Below are positions 8,974 to 18,300 of a stretch of DNA of 64,000 nt, piece after piece. This stretch comes from CAWEQW01 sp963811365. Its GTDB lineage: Bacteria > Actinomycetota > Actinomycetes > Propionibacteriales > Nocardioidaceae. Under the pieces are notes generated by a model that was not told the origin of the DNA, did no database searches, and was given only the letters and a program-made list of their open reading frames with translations. The translations under genes and the position numbers were made by a program. Positions within the stretch are counted from its first letter, which is position 1. Each line of letters begins with the position of its first letter. The stretch is from NCBI GenBank assembly GCA_963811365.1, contig CAWEQW010000010.1, forward strand, positions 1-64,000, in the 5' to 3' direction.

Positions 8974-9638
8974 CGCGTCGGTCGCCCGGGTTCGTCGACG
9001 AGTCCTTCGCGCACCGCCCACATCGCGGCCTGGGTGCGACTGGTCAGGCCGAGCTTGGCGAGGATGTTGGACACGTGCGTGCGCGCCGTACGCTCGCCGA
9101 CGCCCAGCTCCCGGGCGATCTGGCGGTTCGTCGCCCCGGAGGCGATCGCCGCGATGACCTCGCGCTCGCGTGGAGTCAGCGGCGCCTGCTCCTGTTCGGG
9201 GGCGCGCAGCGACGCGGTCAGTGCGCGCGCCGCGGCCGGGTCCAGGTGTACTTCGCCTGCGATCGCGGCCCGGATCGCCGCGGCCACGTCGGGGGCGTCG
9301 GCATCCTTGAGCAGGTAGCCCGAAGCACCTGCCTCCAGGGCGGCGCGGATCTGCTCCTCCTCGATGAAGCTCGTCACCGCGACGACTTCGGTCTCCGGCC
9401 ACCGCCGCTTCACCTCGGTGGTGGTCGCGATCCCGTCCATCCGCGGCATCTTCAGGTCCATCAAGATGACGTCGGGCAGCTCGCCGGCACGGTCGAGGAC
9501 GGCGATCTCGTCCAGGGCCGCCCGGCCGTCCGAGGCCTGGCCGACCACGCGCATGCCGGGCTCGACGCCCAGGTAGGCGGCAAGCCCGGTCCGCACGACG
9601 CGGTGATCATCGACCAGGAACACGCGGATCTCGTCCAC
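8970..9638 (-). CDS. NarL/FixJ-type response regulator
   Basis: 222 residues: a receiver domain (FLVDDHRVVRTG at the start, phospho-acceptor Asp61 in ILMDLKMP, Lys111) and a LuxR-type helix-turn-helix in the last 65 residues (LTPREREVIAAIASG). I chose the GTG start because GGGAGGG lies 7 bases upstream and the protein then begins directly with the receiver's first strand. It is the first gene of a leftward operon with the kinase, a 46-residue protein, a membrane protein and the receiver-CPBP gene, and it probably controls that operon. Confidence 0.93.
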   Translation of the reverse strand: MDEIRVFLVDDHRVVRTGLAAYLGVEPGMRVVGQASDGRAALDEIAVLDRAGELPDVILMDLKMPRMDGIATTTEVKRRWPETEVVAVTSFIEEEQIRAALEAGASGYLLKDADAPDVAAAIRAAIAGEVHLDPAAARALTASLRAPEQEQAPLTPREREVIAAIASGATNRQIARELGVGERTARTHVSNILAKLGLTSRTQAAMWAVREGLVDEPGRPTR

Positions 9639-9894
9639 TCTCAGCCCTCCCGGCTCGCCGTGTGCGGGCCCATCTTCCTCGCCTGGTCGTCGGGCGCGCA
9701 AACACGTCCGAATCGGGCCGGACCTGCGGGCGGCCGGCCGGTCGGCTGAGCTCCGCGGGCTTTCCGGAGTGGTCGCATGGACGCGGTGCCGGCGATCGCT
9801 TCAGCGCGCTGCCGGTAGTCGTCCGACCGGTCGCCGCGGGTGCACCGTCCTGCATGGCACGCAGGACGCCGCACCCTCGTCGACCGTCACGACG

Positions 9895-10581
9895 TCAGCG
9901 CAGGTCCCGAGCGGCGGCAACGGTGAGCCGCCTCAGCGTCGTGCCGGGCCTCCCGTGGCCGGACAACAGGTCGACGTACCCGAAGCGGTTGCCGTCCCTG
10001 ACCACGGCCACGCCACCTCCGTCGGAGGTGCCGTCGCTCTCGAAGTCGAGGAAGTAGGTGCCGGTCGCCGTGCCGACCCTGACGGTGTGGGCGCGTCCGT
10101 AGTGGTGCCCCTGCGCCGGGTCCTGCTCGCACGCCTGCACGTCGGTGATCTCGTCGCGCAGCGTCCTGACGTACCTGTCCGTGACGTTCTCGGTCCTGCC
10201 CTCCGCGATCGACTCGCTGAGCCAGACCTCCTTGTCGAGGGTGTTCGTCCAGGTCGCGTCGACGTACGCCGTCGCGGCGCCGGGGGCCGGGTAGGGCTTG
10301 GAGCTGGTGATGTTGCGCATCGTCTTCTCACCCAGGCAGCCCTCGTCGAAGCGGCCGGCGTCACCGAGAAGCTGGTCTCCACGGGTGCCGAGGTCGGCGT
10401 CGTCGACGGCCAGCCCCGCCCGGTCGATCTGGTCGAACCGCAGCAGGGACGCCTGCGTCATCGCTGTCGCGGTGGCCCGGGCCTCGGCGGCGCCGCCGGA
10501 GCAGAGCAGGCCCCCGGTCGCAGCGGCGATGGCGGTGACAGCAATGGCTGTCCGCTTCAGGTCTCTCGCGCGGTCGGACAT
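9895..10581 (-). CDS. Secreted sensor-like protein of unknown function
   Basis: 228 residues with a signal peptide (KRTAIAVTAIAAATGGLLC, Ala-rich cleavage region near 36). The rest is soluble, with a few cysteines and a C-terminal strand pair VAVVRDGNRFGYVDLL. The start has a GAGGGGAGA site. The C-terminal motif is shared with the next gene upstream (AVVR-D/N-G, then L-RRL near the C-terminus), so the two are likely paralogues similar to extracellular domains of the PknH sensor type. It follows the sigma factor and the anchored paralogue in one direction. Confidence 0.7.
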   Translation of the reverse strand: MSDRARDLKRTAIAVTAIAAATGGLLCSGGAAEARATATAMTQASLLRFDQIDRAGLAVDDADLGTRGDQLLGDAGRFDEGCLGEKTMRNITSSKPYPAPGAATAYVDATWTNTLDKEVWLSESIAEGRTENVTDRYVRTLRDEITDVQACEQDPAQGHHYGRAHTVRVGTATGTYFLDFESDGTSDGGGVAVVRDGNRFGYVDLLSGHGRPGTTLRRLTVAAARDLR

Positions 10582-10711
10582 GTGTTCTCCCCTCGTCGGG
10601 CGGCGGCCGTCTGCCCCGCTCTCCCGAGGAGAGATGCCGGTGGCCGGGACTTGGTTGGGTCGGCGGTCGACCCTTTCCTGGGGCCGGTCGGCGGCGGCCG
10701 GCCGGTGGCCC

Positions 10712-11513
10712 TCAGCCGAGGCGGCTGGCGGCCGCGCTCGCGAGCCTGCGCAGCTGGTCCGCATCGGTGCACATGAACACCTCGAGCACCGCGACCCGCC
10801 GGCCGTTGCGGACCACCGCGATGCCACCGCAGGAGGTCGGCGTCGGCCGGCGCCTGCCCGGTTCGGTTCTGCTTCCCGGGGTGCAGCCCGAGCCAGGCCG
10901 CCCAGACGCCTTCGGAGAGCTGCCGCTGATGCCGGTGCCCGTAGACCCAGCCACCCACCGGACGGTGCTGGCAGGGGGTCTGGGCGGCGAGCAGCCGGTT
11001 CGCGGCGACCGTGGCCCGGTGTGGTGACTCGGCCATCGTGACCATCTCGCTGGCGGTGTCCGACGTGGTCGGCTCCTCCCAGGTGCCGAACAGCTGCGGG
11101 TCGAGCCCGGTGATGTCCCCCAGCGTGCGGGCCCCGACCGTACGCCGGCCGGTGCAGGACGACACGGGGAGGCCCGGGGAGGTGCTCCCGTTCTGCGGGT
11201 AGACCGTCACGGACAGTCCGACTCGGCGGAAGGCCGCCACGCTCACCAGGTTCTCGTCGGTCGGTGGGGTCCTGGCGTACGTCGCTCCCTCGGTCTCGGG
11301 CGGCGGCGTCGGCTCCGCCGGGTGGTCCGTCGGCGGCGGCGATCCCCCGACGGGCGGCAGCGCTCCGAGGCTGGGCAGGCCCCTGGCCCAGGACGGGAGC
11401 AGGAGGCGTCCGGTGCCGACACCCACCAGGAGGGCGACCAGGCAGACGACCACGGCGGTGCCCCGCGGCACGCGCCCGGAGCCGCGTCCCGTCCTCGCCC
11501 GGGAGCGGCTCAC
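10712..11513 (-). pseudogene. Membrane-anchored sensor-like protein with a frameshift
   Basis: It begins with an ATG that overlaps the sigma-factor stop (ATGA) and a single N-terminal membrane anchor (about residues 19-37), followed by a Pro-rich linker and an extracellular domain with cysteines. Near 10833 the frame breaks inside DADLLRWHRGG; in the adjacent frame the sequence continues naturally as GGIAVVRNGRRVAVLEVF and ends SAAASRLG. One base inserted or lost there restores a protein of about 267 residues, homologous at its end to the secreted 228-residue protein. Its position right after an ECF sigma factor suggests an anti-sigma-like or signal-sensing role; this is inference. Confidence 0.65.
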
Positions 11514-12067
11514 GAGGGCTCGAGCGAGGCCCGCAGGCGGTCGCGCATGAACGTGCGGGCCTGGTGGATCCGGGCCTTGACCGTGCCCAGGGGTACGGCG
11601 AGCAGCTCGGCGATCTCGTCGTACGGCAGGGCCCCGAGGTCACGCAGCACGAACGACTCCACCACGGCGGGATGGCGCCGCTCGAGCTCGCGCAGGGAGT
11701 CCATCAGGTCGAGCCGGGTGCCCGCGATGACGCTGGTGGTCCGCGGGTCGGTGGTCTCCGGGGTGGCGACCGCAGCCGACCTGTCGGCCTGTCGCCTCAT
11801 CGAGCGATACGTCGACCGGGCGCTGTTCGACGCGATCACCGTGACCCAGCCGACGAACGTGCCGCGGCCGGTGTACGAGGCGATCTTGGTGCTGACGGCC
11901 AGCAGCGCGTCCTGAGCCGCCTCCTCGGCATCCTGGTGGTGCGGCAGGAAGCGCGCGCAGCGCCGCACCACCAGCGGGCGGATCCGCGCGAGCACCTCGT
12001 CCAGCGCGCGGTGGTCGCCGGCCTGCGCCGACCGCACCAGCTCGTCGAGCGTGGCGTCGTCGTGCAT
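11510..12067 (-). CDS. ECF-type RNA polymerase sigma factor
   Basis: 185 residues: region 2 (about 20-90: ALDEVLARIRPLVVRRCARF, HHQDAEEAAQDALLAV) and region 4 (about 125-178: LRELERRHPAVVESFVLRD, then PYDEIAELLAVPLGTVKARI) with the usual helix-turn-helix. A GGGGAA site precedes the ATG. It overlaps the anchored sensor-like gene by 4 bases and is divergent from a Ser/Thr kinase across only about 40 bases. No classical zinc anti-sigma (HxxxCxxC) is present; the anchored protein may fill that role. Confidence 0.9.
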   Translation of the reverse strand: MHDDATLDELVRSAQAGDHRALDEVLARIRPLVVRRCARFLPHHQDAEEAAQDALLAVSTKIASYTGRGTFVGWVTVIASNSARSTYRSMRRQADRSAAVATPETTDPRTTSVIAGTRLDLMDSLRELERRHPAVVESFVLRDLGALPYDEIAELLAVPLGTVKARIHQARTFMRDRLRASLEPS

Positions 12068-12092
12068 CGTTCCCCCGTTCGCGTCTCGACTG

Positions 12093-12098
12093 GATAAT
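12093..12098 (+). promoter_or_regulatory. Candidate -10 element (GATAAT) for a leaderless kinase mRNA
   Basis: GATAAT ends 5 bases before a GTG and 8 before an ATG, both in frame with the kinase. This spacing places the transcription start at or next to the start codon, the common leaderless pattern of actinomycetes, and there is no ribosome-binding site. No good -35 box is visible. Confidence 0.45.
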
Positions 12099-12106
12099 CT
12101 CAGGTG

Positions 12107-13030
12107 ATGCGGCACATCGGACGGTACCGAATGGACCGTGTCCTCGGCTCCGGCGCCTTCGCCACGGTGTGGAAGGGGCACGACCCGGAGCTCGACACGC
12201 CCGTGGCCATCAAGGTGCTGGCCGACAACTGGTCGGCCGATGCCGAGGTGCGGGAGAGGTTCACCACCGAGGCTCGGCTGCTGCGCCGCATCGACAGCCC
12301 GCGAGTGGTGCGGGTCCACGACGTGGGAGTGCTCCCGGCCGACGACGGCGATCCCGACCGGCCGTACTTCGTGATGGACTGCATCGCGGGCGGCACGCTG
12401 GCCGACTGGGTCGGCCGGCTGCCGCCGGAGGACGCCGTCCGGCTGGCGCGTGAGGCTGCGTACGCTGTCCAGGTGCTGCACGACTTCGGGGTCGTGCACC
12501 GAGACCTCAAGCCCAGCAACCTGCTCGTGGACAGCGACGCCTGGCCGCCGCGGGTCGTCGTGGCCGACCTGGGAAGCGCCAAGATGCTGGCCGACGCCAG
12601 CGGCTTCACCGTCACGACGGGAACCCCGGCCTACATGGCCCCCGAGCAGGCCGAGCAGGTCACCGGCTTCGACGGTCGTGCCGACGTCTACGCGCTCGGG
12701 GTGATCAGCTACGAGCTGCTCGCGGGGCGGCGACCGTTCGGCTGCCTCGACGCGGCCGCCCTGCTCGCCAGGGACGCCGGGACGCCGCCGGCGCCGTTGG
12801 CCCACGAGCTCGGGGTCCCGACGGGGCTGGACACCGTCCTCGCGTCCGCGCTGGACCGCGACCCGCAGCGTCGGCCGGCGGACGCGCAGGCGTTCGGCCA
12901 CGCGCTGGAGGCAGCGCTCCACGAGCCGCCGGCGGCTGTGGCCGGGACCGGATGGCCGACGACCGCCGTGGCCGGGGTGGCGCTCGTCCTGCTCGTCCTG
13001 GGGACGGTCCTCGGCCGGCTGCTGGCGTGA
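12107..13030 (+). CDS. PknB-like Ser/Thr protein kinase with C-terminal anchor
   Basis: 307 residues. The kinase domain covers about 1-265: glycine loop GSGAFATV, Lys36 in VAIKVL, catalytic HRDLKPSN with Asp133, a DLG in place of DFG at 154-156, and APE at 178-180. A short linker leads to one C-terminal membrane helix (about 284-305) with almost nothing outside the cell, so it has no extracellular sensor of its own. It is divergent from the ECF sigma operon, which encodes sensor-like extracellular proteins; a partnership is plausible but unproven. A GTG one codon upstream is an alternative start. Confidence 0.9.
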   Translation: MRHIGRYRMDRVLGSGAFATVWKGHDPELDTPVAIKVLADNWSADAEVRERFTTEARLLRRIDSPRVVRVHDVGVLPADDGDPDRPYFVMDCIAGGTLADWVGRLPPEDAVRLAREAAYAVQVLHDFGVVHRDLKPSNLLVDSDAWPPRVVVADLGSAKMLADASGFTVTTGTPAYMAPEQAEQVTGFDGRADVYALGVISYELLAGRRPFGCLDAAALLARDAGTPPAPLAHELGVPTGLDTVLASALDRDPQRRPADAQAFGHALEAALHEPPAAVAGTGWPTTAVAGVALVLLVLGTVLGRLLA

Positions 13031-13034
13031 GCCG

Positions 13035-13400
13035 TCGAGCCCAGGCCAGCGGCCGTGCCGGCGAGGGGATGGTGCACGCCTCGGACAGCTCGTCGGACGC
13101 CTCCTGGGTGCGCGCATCGCCGAAGCCGAACCGGAACTCCTTGCTGGTCAGGGACACGGCACGGTTGCGGTTGGCCGGGTTCCCCGACGCGCGGAGGGCC
13201 GCCCGCAGCTGGGCGAGGGCAGGGGCAGCACCCCCTTGATCTGTGCGGGGTCGGCCGCGGCCGCGCGGCCCTCGCCGGGAGCCTCTCGGCGAGCATGCCG
13301 CCGAACCAGTGCCCAACGAGCACCGGGAGAGAGTCGAGTTGCTCCCGAGCCGCCGCGACCGTCCCGGGCTCGTTGGGGTCAGCGGGGGCATCACCGGGGC
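13035..13400 (-). pseudogene. Decayed alpha/beta hydrolase fragment
   Basis: Pieces in all three minus frames align to one hydrolase: LPVLVGHWFGGMLAERLP, then GEGRAAAADPAQIKGVLP, then LAQLRAALRASGNPANRNR and FRFGFGDARTQEASDEL. The nucleophile elbow reads GHWFGG where the family has GHSFGG, so the catalytic Ser is lost. At least two frameshifts are needed, and the C-terminal Asp/His half is missing: the sequence stops at the kinase gene. It is clearly a relic. Confidence 0.75.
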
Positions 13401-13426
13401 CCCTCCCCGCTGAGGGAAGGGGCCCC
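13396..13426. terminator. Strong GC hairpin, possible terminator
   Basis: GGGGCCCCTCCC pairs with GGGAAGGGGCCCC (one bulge) around a short loop. No U-run follows on either strand. It lies next to the decayed hydrolase; the following roughly 290 bases up to the next gene hold no gene I can support. It could end transcripts from either side. Confidence 0.4.
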
Positions 13427-13714
13427 GACCCCCGTTTCCCGGCCCAGGGGGTGCTTACCGAGCCGGGTCTGGATGTGCACACCGGCGACAGGCGGCACAG
13501 GTGCTCGTCCCGGTCGCAGGTGACGCGACGGGTGCTCGGCAGGGATCTCTCCTCGGTCCTCGGCCCCGGGCCTGATGAGAACAGAGTCCCGCACCGTGCT
13601 TAGGAAGCACTTAGCATCCGCTTCAGAGGTCCCGGCGCCGCCGGCGTCCCGGTGACCGGCGCCGGGTCGAGTCGCCGCGAGAGCGTCCCCGGTGCGTGCA
13701 CCTGCGCGGCAGAC

Positions 13715-15262
13715 TCAGCGAGCCACCCATCGAGACGTCTTCAGGGTCCGGATCACCATCACCACGTCGGGGGCGCTTCCGGGTCCTTCGTCGTCGTACA
13801 CGTTGCGGCTGCTGCCGGCCAGCCCGCGCCGATCGACACAGGCGACCTGCCCGCTGGGCGGGCTTCCGTCGGCGCGACAGGGCTGGAGCTCGACGTAGGC
13901 GGTCGTGCCGGTCGCCTCTCGGTAGACGTCGACCGACGTCCAGCCCCGCCCGCCCAGGAGCCGCTCGTCGTAGCGAAGCGTCAAGATCGCAGGATCCGAC
14001 GCTGTCGTGGACAGGCCGGTGGCGTGCGCCTCGACCGGAAGGCCGATGTCGTCCGGGGACGAGGCGGAGGTCAGCTCCTGGACCAGGACCGATGCGCCGG
14101 AACCGTCCGTGGCCGGCACCCGGAACCCGACGTTCTGCTGGTCCAGGTCGAACGTCTGCGGCCGGCAGCCCGGCTGCCGAGGAGCCAGACAGCGTCCGGT
14201 CCCGTAGCCGGCTCCGGCGTTCACGGCGGCGGGAGTCGAGGAGCCGGACGGCAGCAGCAGGTCTCCGCTGCGCACTGTCACCGCACCGGGGGATGGCTGG
14301 GAGTAGCTGCCGGTGACCAGGCTGGTGCCGGTGCCGCCGCTCTTGACGATCTGGCCCTGGTTGACCACGGTCGACAGCTGGGCGATACCGAAGTCGTTCT
14401 TGCCCTCCAGGTAGCTGCCGTCGTCGGCGAGCCGGAGGGTGCCGGTCCCGGCGGTGAACCCGGTGTGCGGCAGCAGCTCGAGCCGGGTGCCGTGGTCTGC
14501 GGCGATGGAGCCGCCGTCGTGGACACTCAGCAGCCCGTGCACCAGCAGCTGGTACTCGTCGCCGAGGTTGGCCAGCCCGCCGGAGACGTCGACGACCCCT
14601 TGGTCGTCGACCGTGAGCCGTCCCACCGCGCCCACGACGGGAACCCCGGGGAGGCACGGCTCCTCGCCCAGCGGGTAGGGCCATTGGAGGTAGGCGCACT
14701 CCCGCGTGGTGAGGGTCGCCTGGCTGGATCCGGTGGAGTGCAGCGCCAGCGTGCCGGACACCTCCACCTGTGCCGGGCCGGCGAGGGCGGCCCCGTCCAG
14801 CTCCACGCGGCCCCGGATGACCGAGGGCGTCAGAGCACCACCGGAAAGGTAGAGCCTGCCACCTTCGTCGACATGGAGTACGGCGTTCGCGGCAACGTCG
14901 AGCGCGAGCAGCTCGGCGACCTGTCCGCCACGGATGACCGGCAGCCCCCCGGCGGGGATGCACACCAGGGGGTTGCTCAGACGCACCGGGGCGATGCCCA
15001 AGGACCAGTTGGCGTCGTTGTCCCACTGGTCGTCGGCGCCGGGGGTGACCCCGGCTCCCTGCCAGACGTCGAGCGTGAGGCTCGTCAGGACGTCGCACAC
15101 GCTGGGCAGCAACGCGGCGGACACCGTCCCCGCGGTAGCTCCCGCTGCAGGTGGCGCAGGGCTTCGCAGGGAAGGCGACGCTGTCCCCTCAGCGGGGACC
15201 GCGGCTCCCAGGACGAGCGCAAGCAGCAGTCCAATGATCGATCGGACGATGGTCAACACCAC
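13715..15262 (-). CDS. Large secreted protein with beta-strand repeats
   Basis: About 515 residues. I chose a GTG with GGGAGG upstream; it gives a clean signal peptide (VLTIVRSIIGLLLALVLGAA). The mature part has short, regularly spaced strands rich in Gly, Val and Asp (VIRGGQVAELLALDVAANAV, VELDGAALAG, LTVDDQGVVDVSG), like right-handed beta-helix or autotransporter-type stacks, and several cysteines. No catalytic motif is visible. It is divergent from the AfsR-like regulator (about 130 bases apart) and may be its target. The function is unknown; an exopolysaccharide-binding or surface structural role is possible. Confidence 0.7.
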   Translation of the reverse strand: MVLTIVRSIIGLLLALVLGAAVPAEGTASPSLRSPAPPAAGATAGTVSAALLPSVCDVLTSLTLDVWQGAGVTPGADDQWDNDANWSLGIAPVRLSNPLVCIPAGGLPVIRGGQVAELLALDVAANAVLHVDEGGRLYLSGGALTPSVIRGRVELDGAALAGPAQVEVSGTLALHSTGSSQATLTTRECAYLQWPYPLGEEPCLPGVPVVGAVGRLTVDDQGVVDVSGGLANLGDEYQLLVHGLLSVHDGGSIAADHGTRLELLPHTGFTAGTGTLRLADDGSYLEGKNDFGIAQLSTVVNQGQIVKSGGTGTSLVTGSYSQPSPGAVTVRSGDLLLPSGSSTPAAVNAGAGYGTGRCLAPRQPGCRPQTFDLDQQNVGFRVPATDGSGASVLVQELTSASSPDDIGLPVEAHATGLSTTASDPAILTLRYDERLLGGRGWTSVDVYREATGTTAYVELQPCRADGSPPSGQVACVDRRGLAGSSRNVYDDEGPGSAPDVVMVIRTLKTSRWVAR

Positions 15263-15393
15263 TACGCCTCCCAGCAGAGCAGCACGTCTGGCAACGGAAG
15301 CGTCACCTTCCTGTCCGGTTACCCCCGACCGCGGGGACGTAACCCGATGCTCCCGGCGACGAGGACCTTCAGCCGGGCGCCTAGCCTGACCGG

Positions 15394-18300
15394 GTGGAGT
15401 TCCGAATGCTGGGTCCGCTGGAGGTTGCCGAAGGCGGCAGGACCGCTCGCCTCGGCCCGCCACGGCAACGTGCGGTGGTCGCGATGCTGGCCCTCGCCGC
15501 ACCCGACGTGGTCTCCACCGACCACCTGATCGACGGGCTGTGGGGGACGCAGCCGCCGAAGAACCCCCTGGGTGCTCTCCAGGTCTACGTTCATGAGGTC
15601 CGCAAGGCGCTCCGCGACCTCGACGACCGAGGCGACCACCAGCGCGGCCGGAGGCTGATCGAGCGGGTGCCTCCGGGGTACCGGCTCACGGTCCCAGCCG
15701 ACCGCACCGACGTCGGGCGGTTCGCCACGCTGCAGCAGCGCGCACGAGACGAACGCTTGCGCGACGACCCGGCCGCGGCCGCGGCCACCCTGGACGAAGC
15801 CCTCGGCCTGTGGCGGGGCGCGGCCCTCGCCGACGTCCGCGATGCGCCGTTCGCCGAGCCGGTAGCCGTCCGGCTCGACGAGCTGCACGTGCTGGCCCAG
15901 GAGGACTCCTACGACGTACGCCTCGCGCTGGGCCAGCACGCCGCCCTGGTGGCAGACCTGGAGCAGGCCGTGCTCGGGCACCCCATGCGCGAGCGCCTGT
16001 GGGGTCAGCTGATGACCGCTCTGTACCGGTGTCACCGGCAGGCCGACGCGCTGGCCACCTACGCGCAGGCGCGCGATCGGCTCGCCGAGGAGCTCGGCAT
16101 CGACCCCGGCCAGGCCCTCAGACAGCTCGAGCTGGCAATCCTGCGCCAGGACCCCGCCCTGGCCGCGCCGCAGCCGCCGTTGCAGACGTCGCACGGGACC
16201 AGCGAGACAGCCCTCGTCGAGCGGGCCACCACCAAGATCGCGATGGTCGCGCCCCGGGGGCCGGCCCGGCTTCCGCGGCCGACCACTCCGACGTTCGGCC
16301 GCGACGGGCTCGTGACCCAGATCCGCGCCGCGCTGTCTGACCGCCAGGTCCGCTCGCTGACCCTGACCGGTCCGGGCGGCTCCGGAAAGTCCCGGGTGGC
16401 AGTGGTGGCCGCCGCCGCGGTCGCAGACGACACCGAGGACCGGGTCGTCTACCTCACCGCCACCGAACGCACCCACGCTGCCCAGCTCTCCCGCGAGCTG
16501 ACCCTCGCCCTGACCGGCACCGACGACGACGCTGCACTGGCCGGGCTCGACGTCCCCACGCTGGTCGTGCTGGACAACCTCGAGTCGATCCCGGACGGCG
16601 CACGGCTGGTCCACGACCTGGTGGAGCGGACCTCCCGGCTGACCGTGCTGGCCACCAGCCGGCTGCCGCTGCGGCTGCGCGCCGAGCGCGACATCCCGGT
16701 TCCGCCGCTCGACGTCCCACCAGAGGGCGCTGCCCCGAACGAGGTCACCGCAGCCCCCGCCGTACAGATGTTCGTGGAGCGGGCCACCGCCGTCGCACCG
16801 GACTTCCGGCTCACCGGCCACCTCGACGACGTCGCCGACCTGTGCCGCTACCTCGACGGTCTTCCACTCGCGATCGAGCTGGCCGCCGCGCACGCGAGGC
16901 TGCTCACACCCGGCCAGATCCGGGCCGCGCTCGACGCCGATCTCGGGCTGCTGACCGGTCATGCCAGTGACCTTCCCGAACGGCAGCAGACCCTGACAGC
17001 CACCGTGGAGTGGAGCTACGACCGGCTCGACCCCGACGCCCGAACGGTCGCGGACCGACTCTCGCTGTTCGAGCGCGGCTTCACCGTGGAAGCCGTCGAG
17101 GCAGTCTGCGAGGATGTGCCGAACGTCCTCGACGCGCTCGCTCAGATCGTCGAGGCACGACTGATCCGGCCGGTCGACTCCCGCGTGGAGGTCCGGTTCG
17201 TCGTCCTCGGCACCGTCCGGGCGTACGCACGCAACCGCCTGCAGCAGCAGGAGGACGTCGATGCGTGCCGGGCCGCCCTCGCCCACCACGTGCTCGACCG
17301 AGCTCGGGACTGGGCAGGCCAGCTCGACGGTCCCGAAGGCGCCACGGTCGTCGGGCGCTTCGACGACTCCGCCGCCGATGTGGACGCTGTGCTCGACTGG
17401 GCTGTCGACACCGGCCGGACAGACCTGGCCATCGAGCTGGCGACCGGGGTCACCGACCTGTGGATCGCTGCCGGTCGGCTGACCGACGGCCTGCGCCGGG
17501 CCCGCCAGCTGCTCGGGGCGCCCGGCCTGTCCGTCGCGCAACAGGCCGACCTGCGCCTGACGGCCGGCAAGCTCACCTACCACCTCACTGACTGGGACTC
17601 CGCGGCCGAACAGCTGCGCGCCGCTCTCGAGCTGCCGGACATCGACCCGGCCACCGAGACCACGGCCCGTTGCCACCTCGGTGCCGCACTCGTCGTGAGC
17701 GGCGCCGCCGACGAAGGTGCCACGCTGGCCTCTGCGGCGCTGGAGGAGGCCGAGCGGCTGGGCAGCTACCCCACGGTCGCGATCGCCTTGTCAGCGCTGG
17801 CCATCGCCCGCGCCGTGGCCGGTGACCTGGACGGGGAGCGCTCCTACTACGAGCGGCGGCTGGCGGTGGTCTCCGACCGCGGCGACGTGGCCAGGCTGGC
17901 CGACACGCTCAACACGCTCGCCGAGATCGCCCTCGACCAGGCCGATGCGGTGAAGGCCCGTGCCTACGCATCGGAGTCGGTCCTCATCGCAGGCTCGGCG
18001 CTGACTCCCGAGGCCCGGGACGCCACCATCACCCTGGCCAGGGCAGCGGCCGTGGAAGGTGACCGGGAGACCACAGCAGCCCACCTGCGAGCCGCCCTGG
18101 GCCTGGCCGACCGGACCGGACAGTCACTCGCCCTGGCGCAGTGCCTGCGAGTCGGTGGGTGCCTGGCCGCACTCACCGGAGAGCCGGCTTCCGCGGTGCG
18201 TGCCTTCGCCGCGGCCCAGCAGGTGTCCGCGTCGCCGTCGGGCACCGACGAGCCCATCGAGGTGGACCTCGCGGCGCGGCTGAGCGAGGCCAGGGCCGCC

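Noticed and set aside
13596..13610. GTGCTT-AGG-AAGCAC dyad
   Set aside because: Perfect but short, 100 bases from any gene end; could be chance in this composition.
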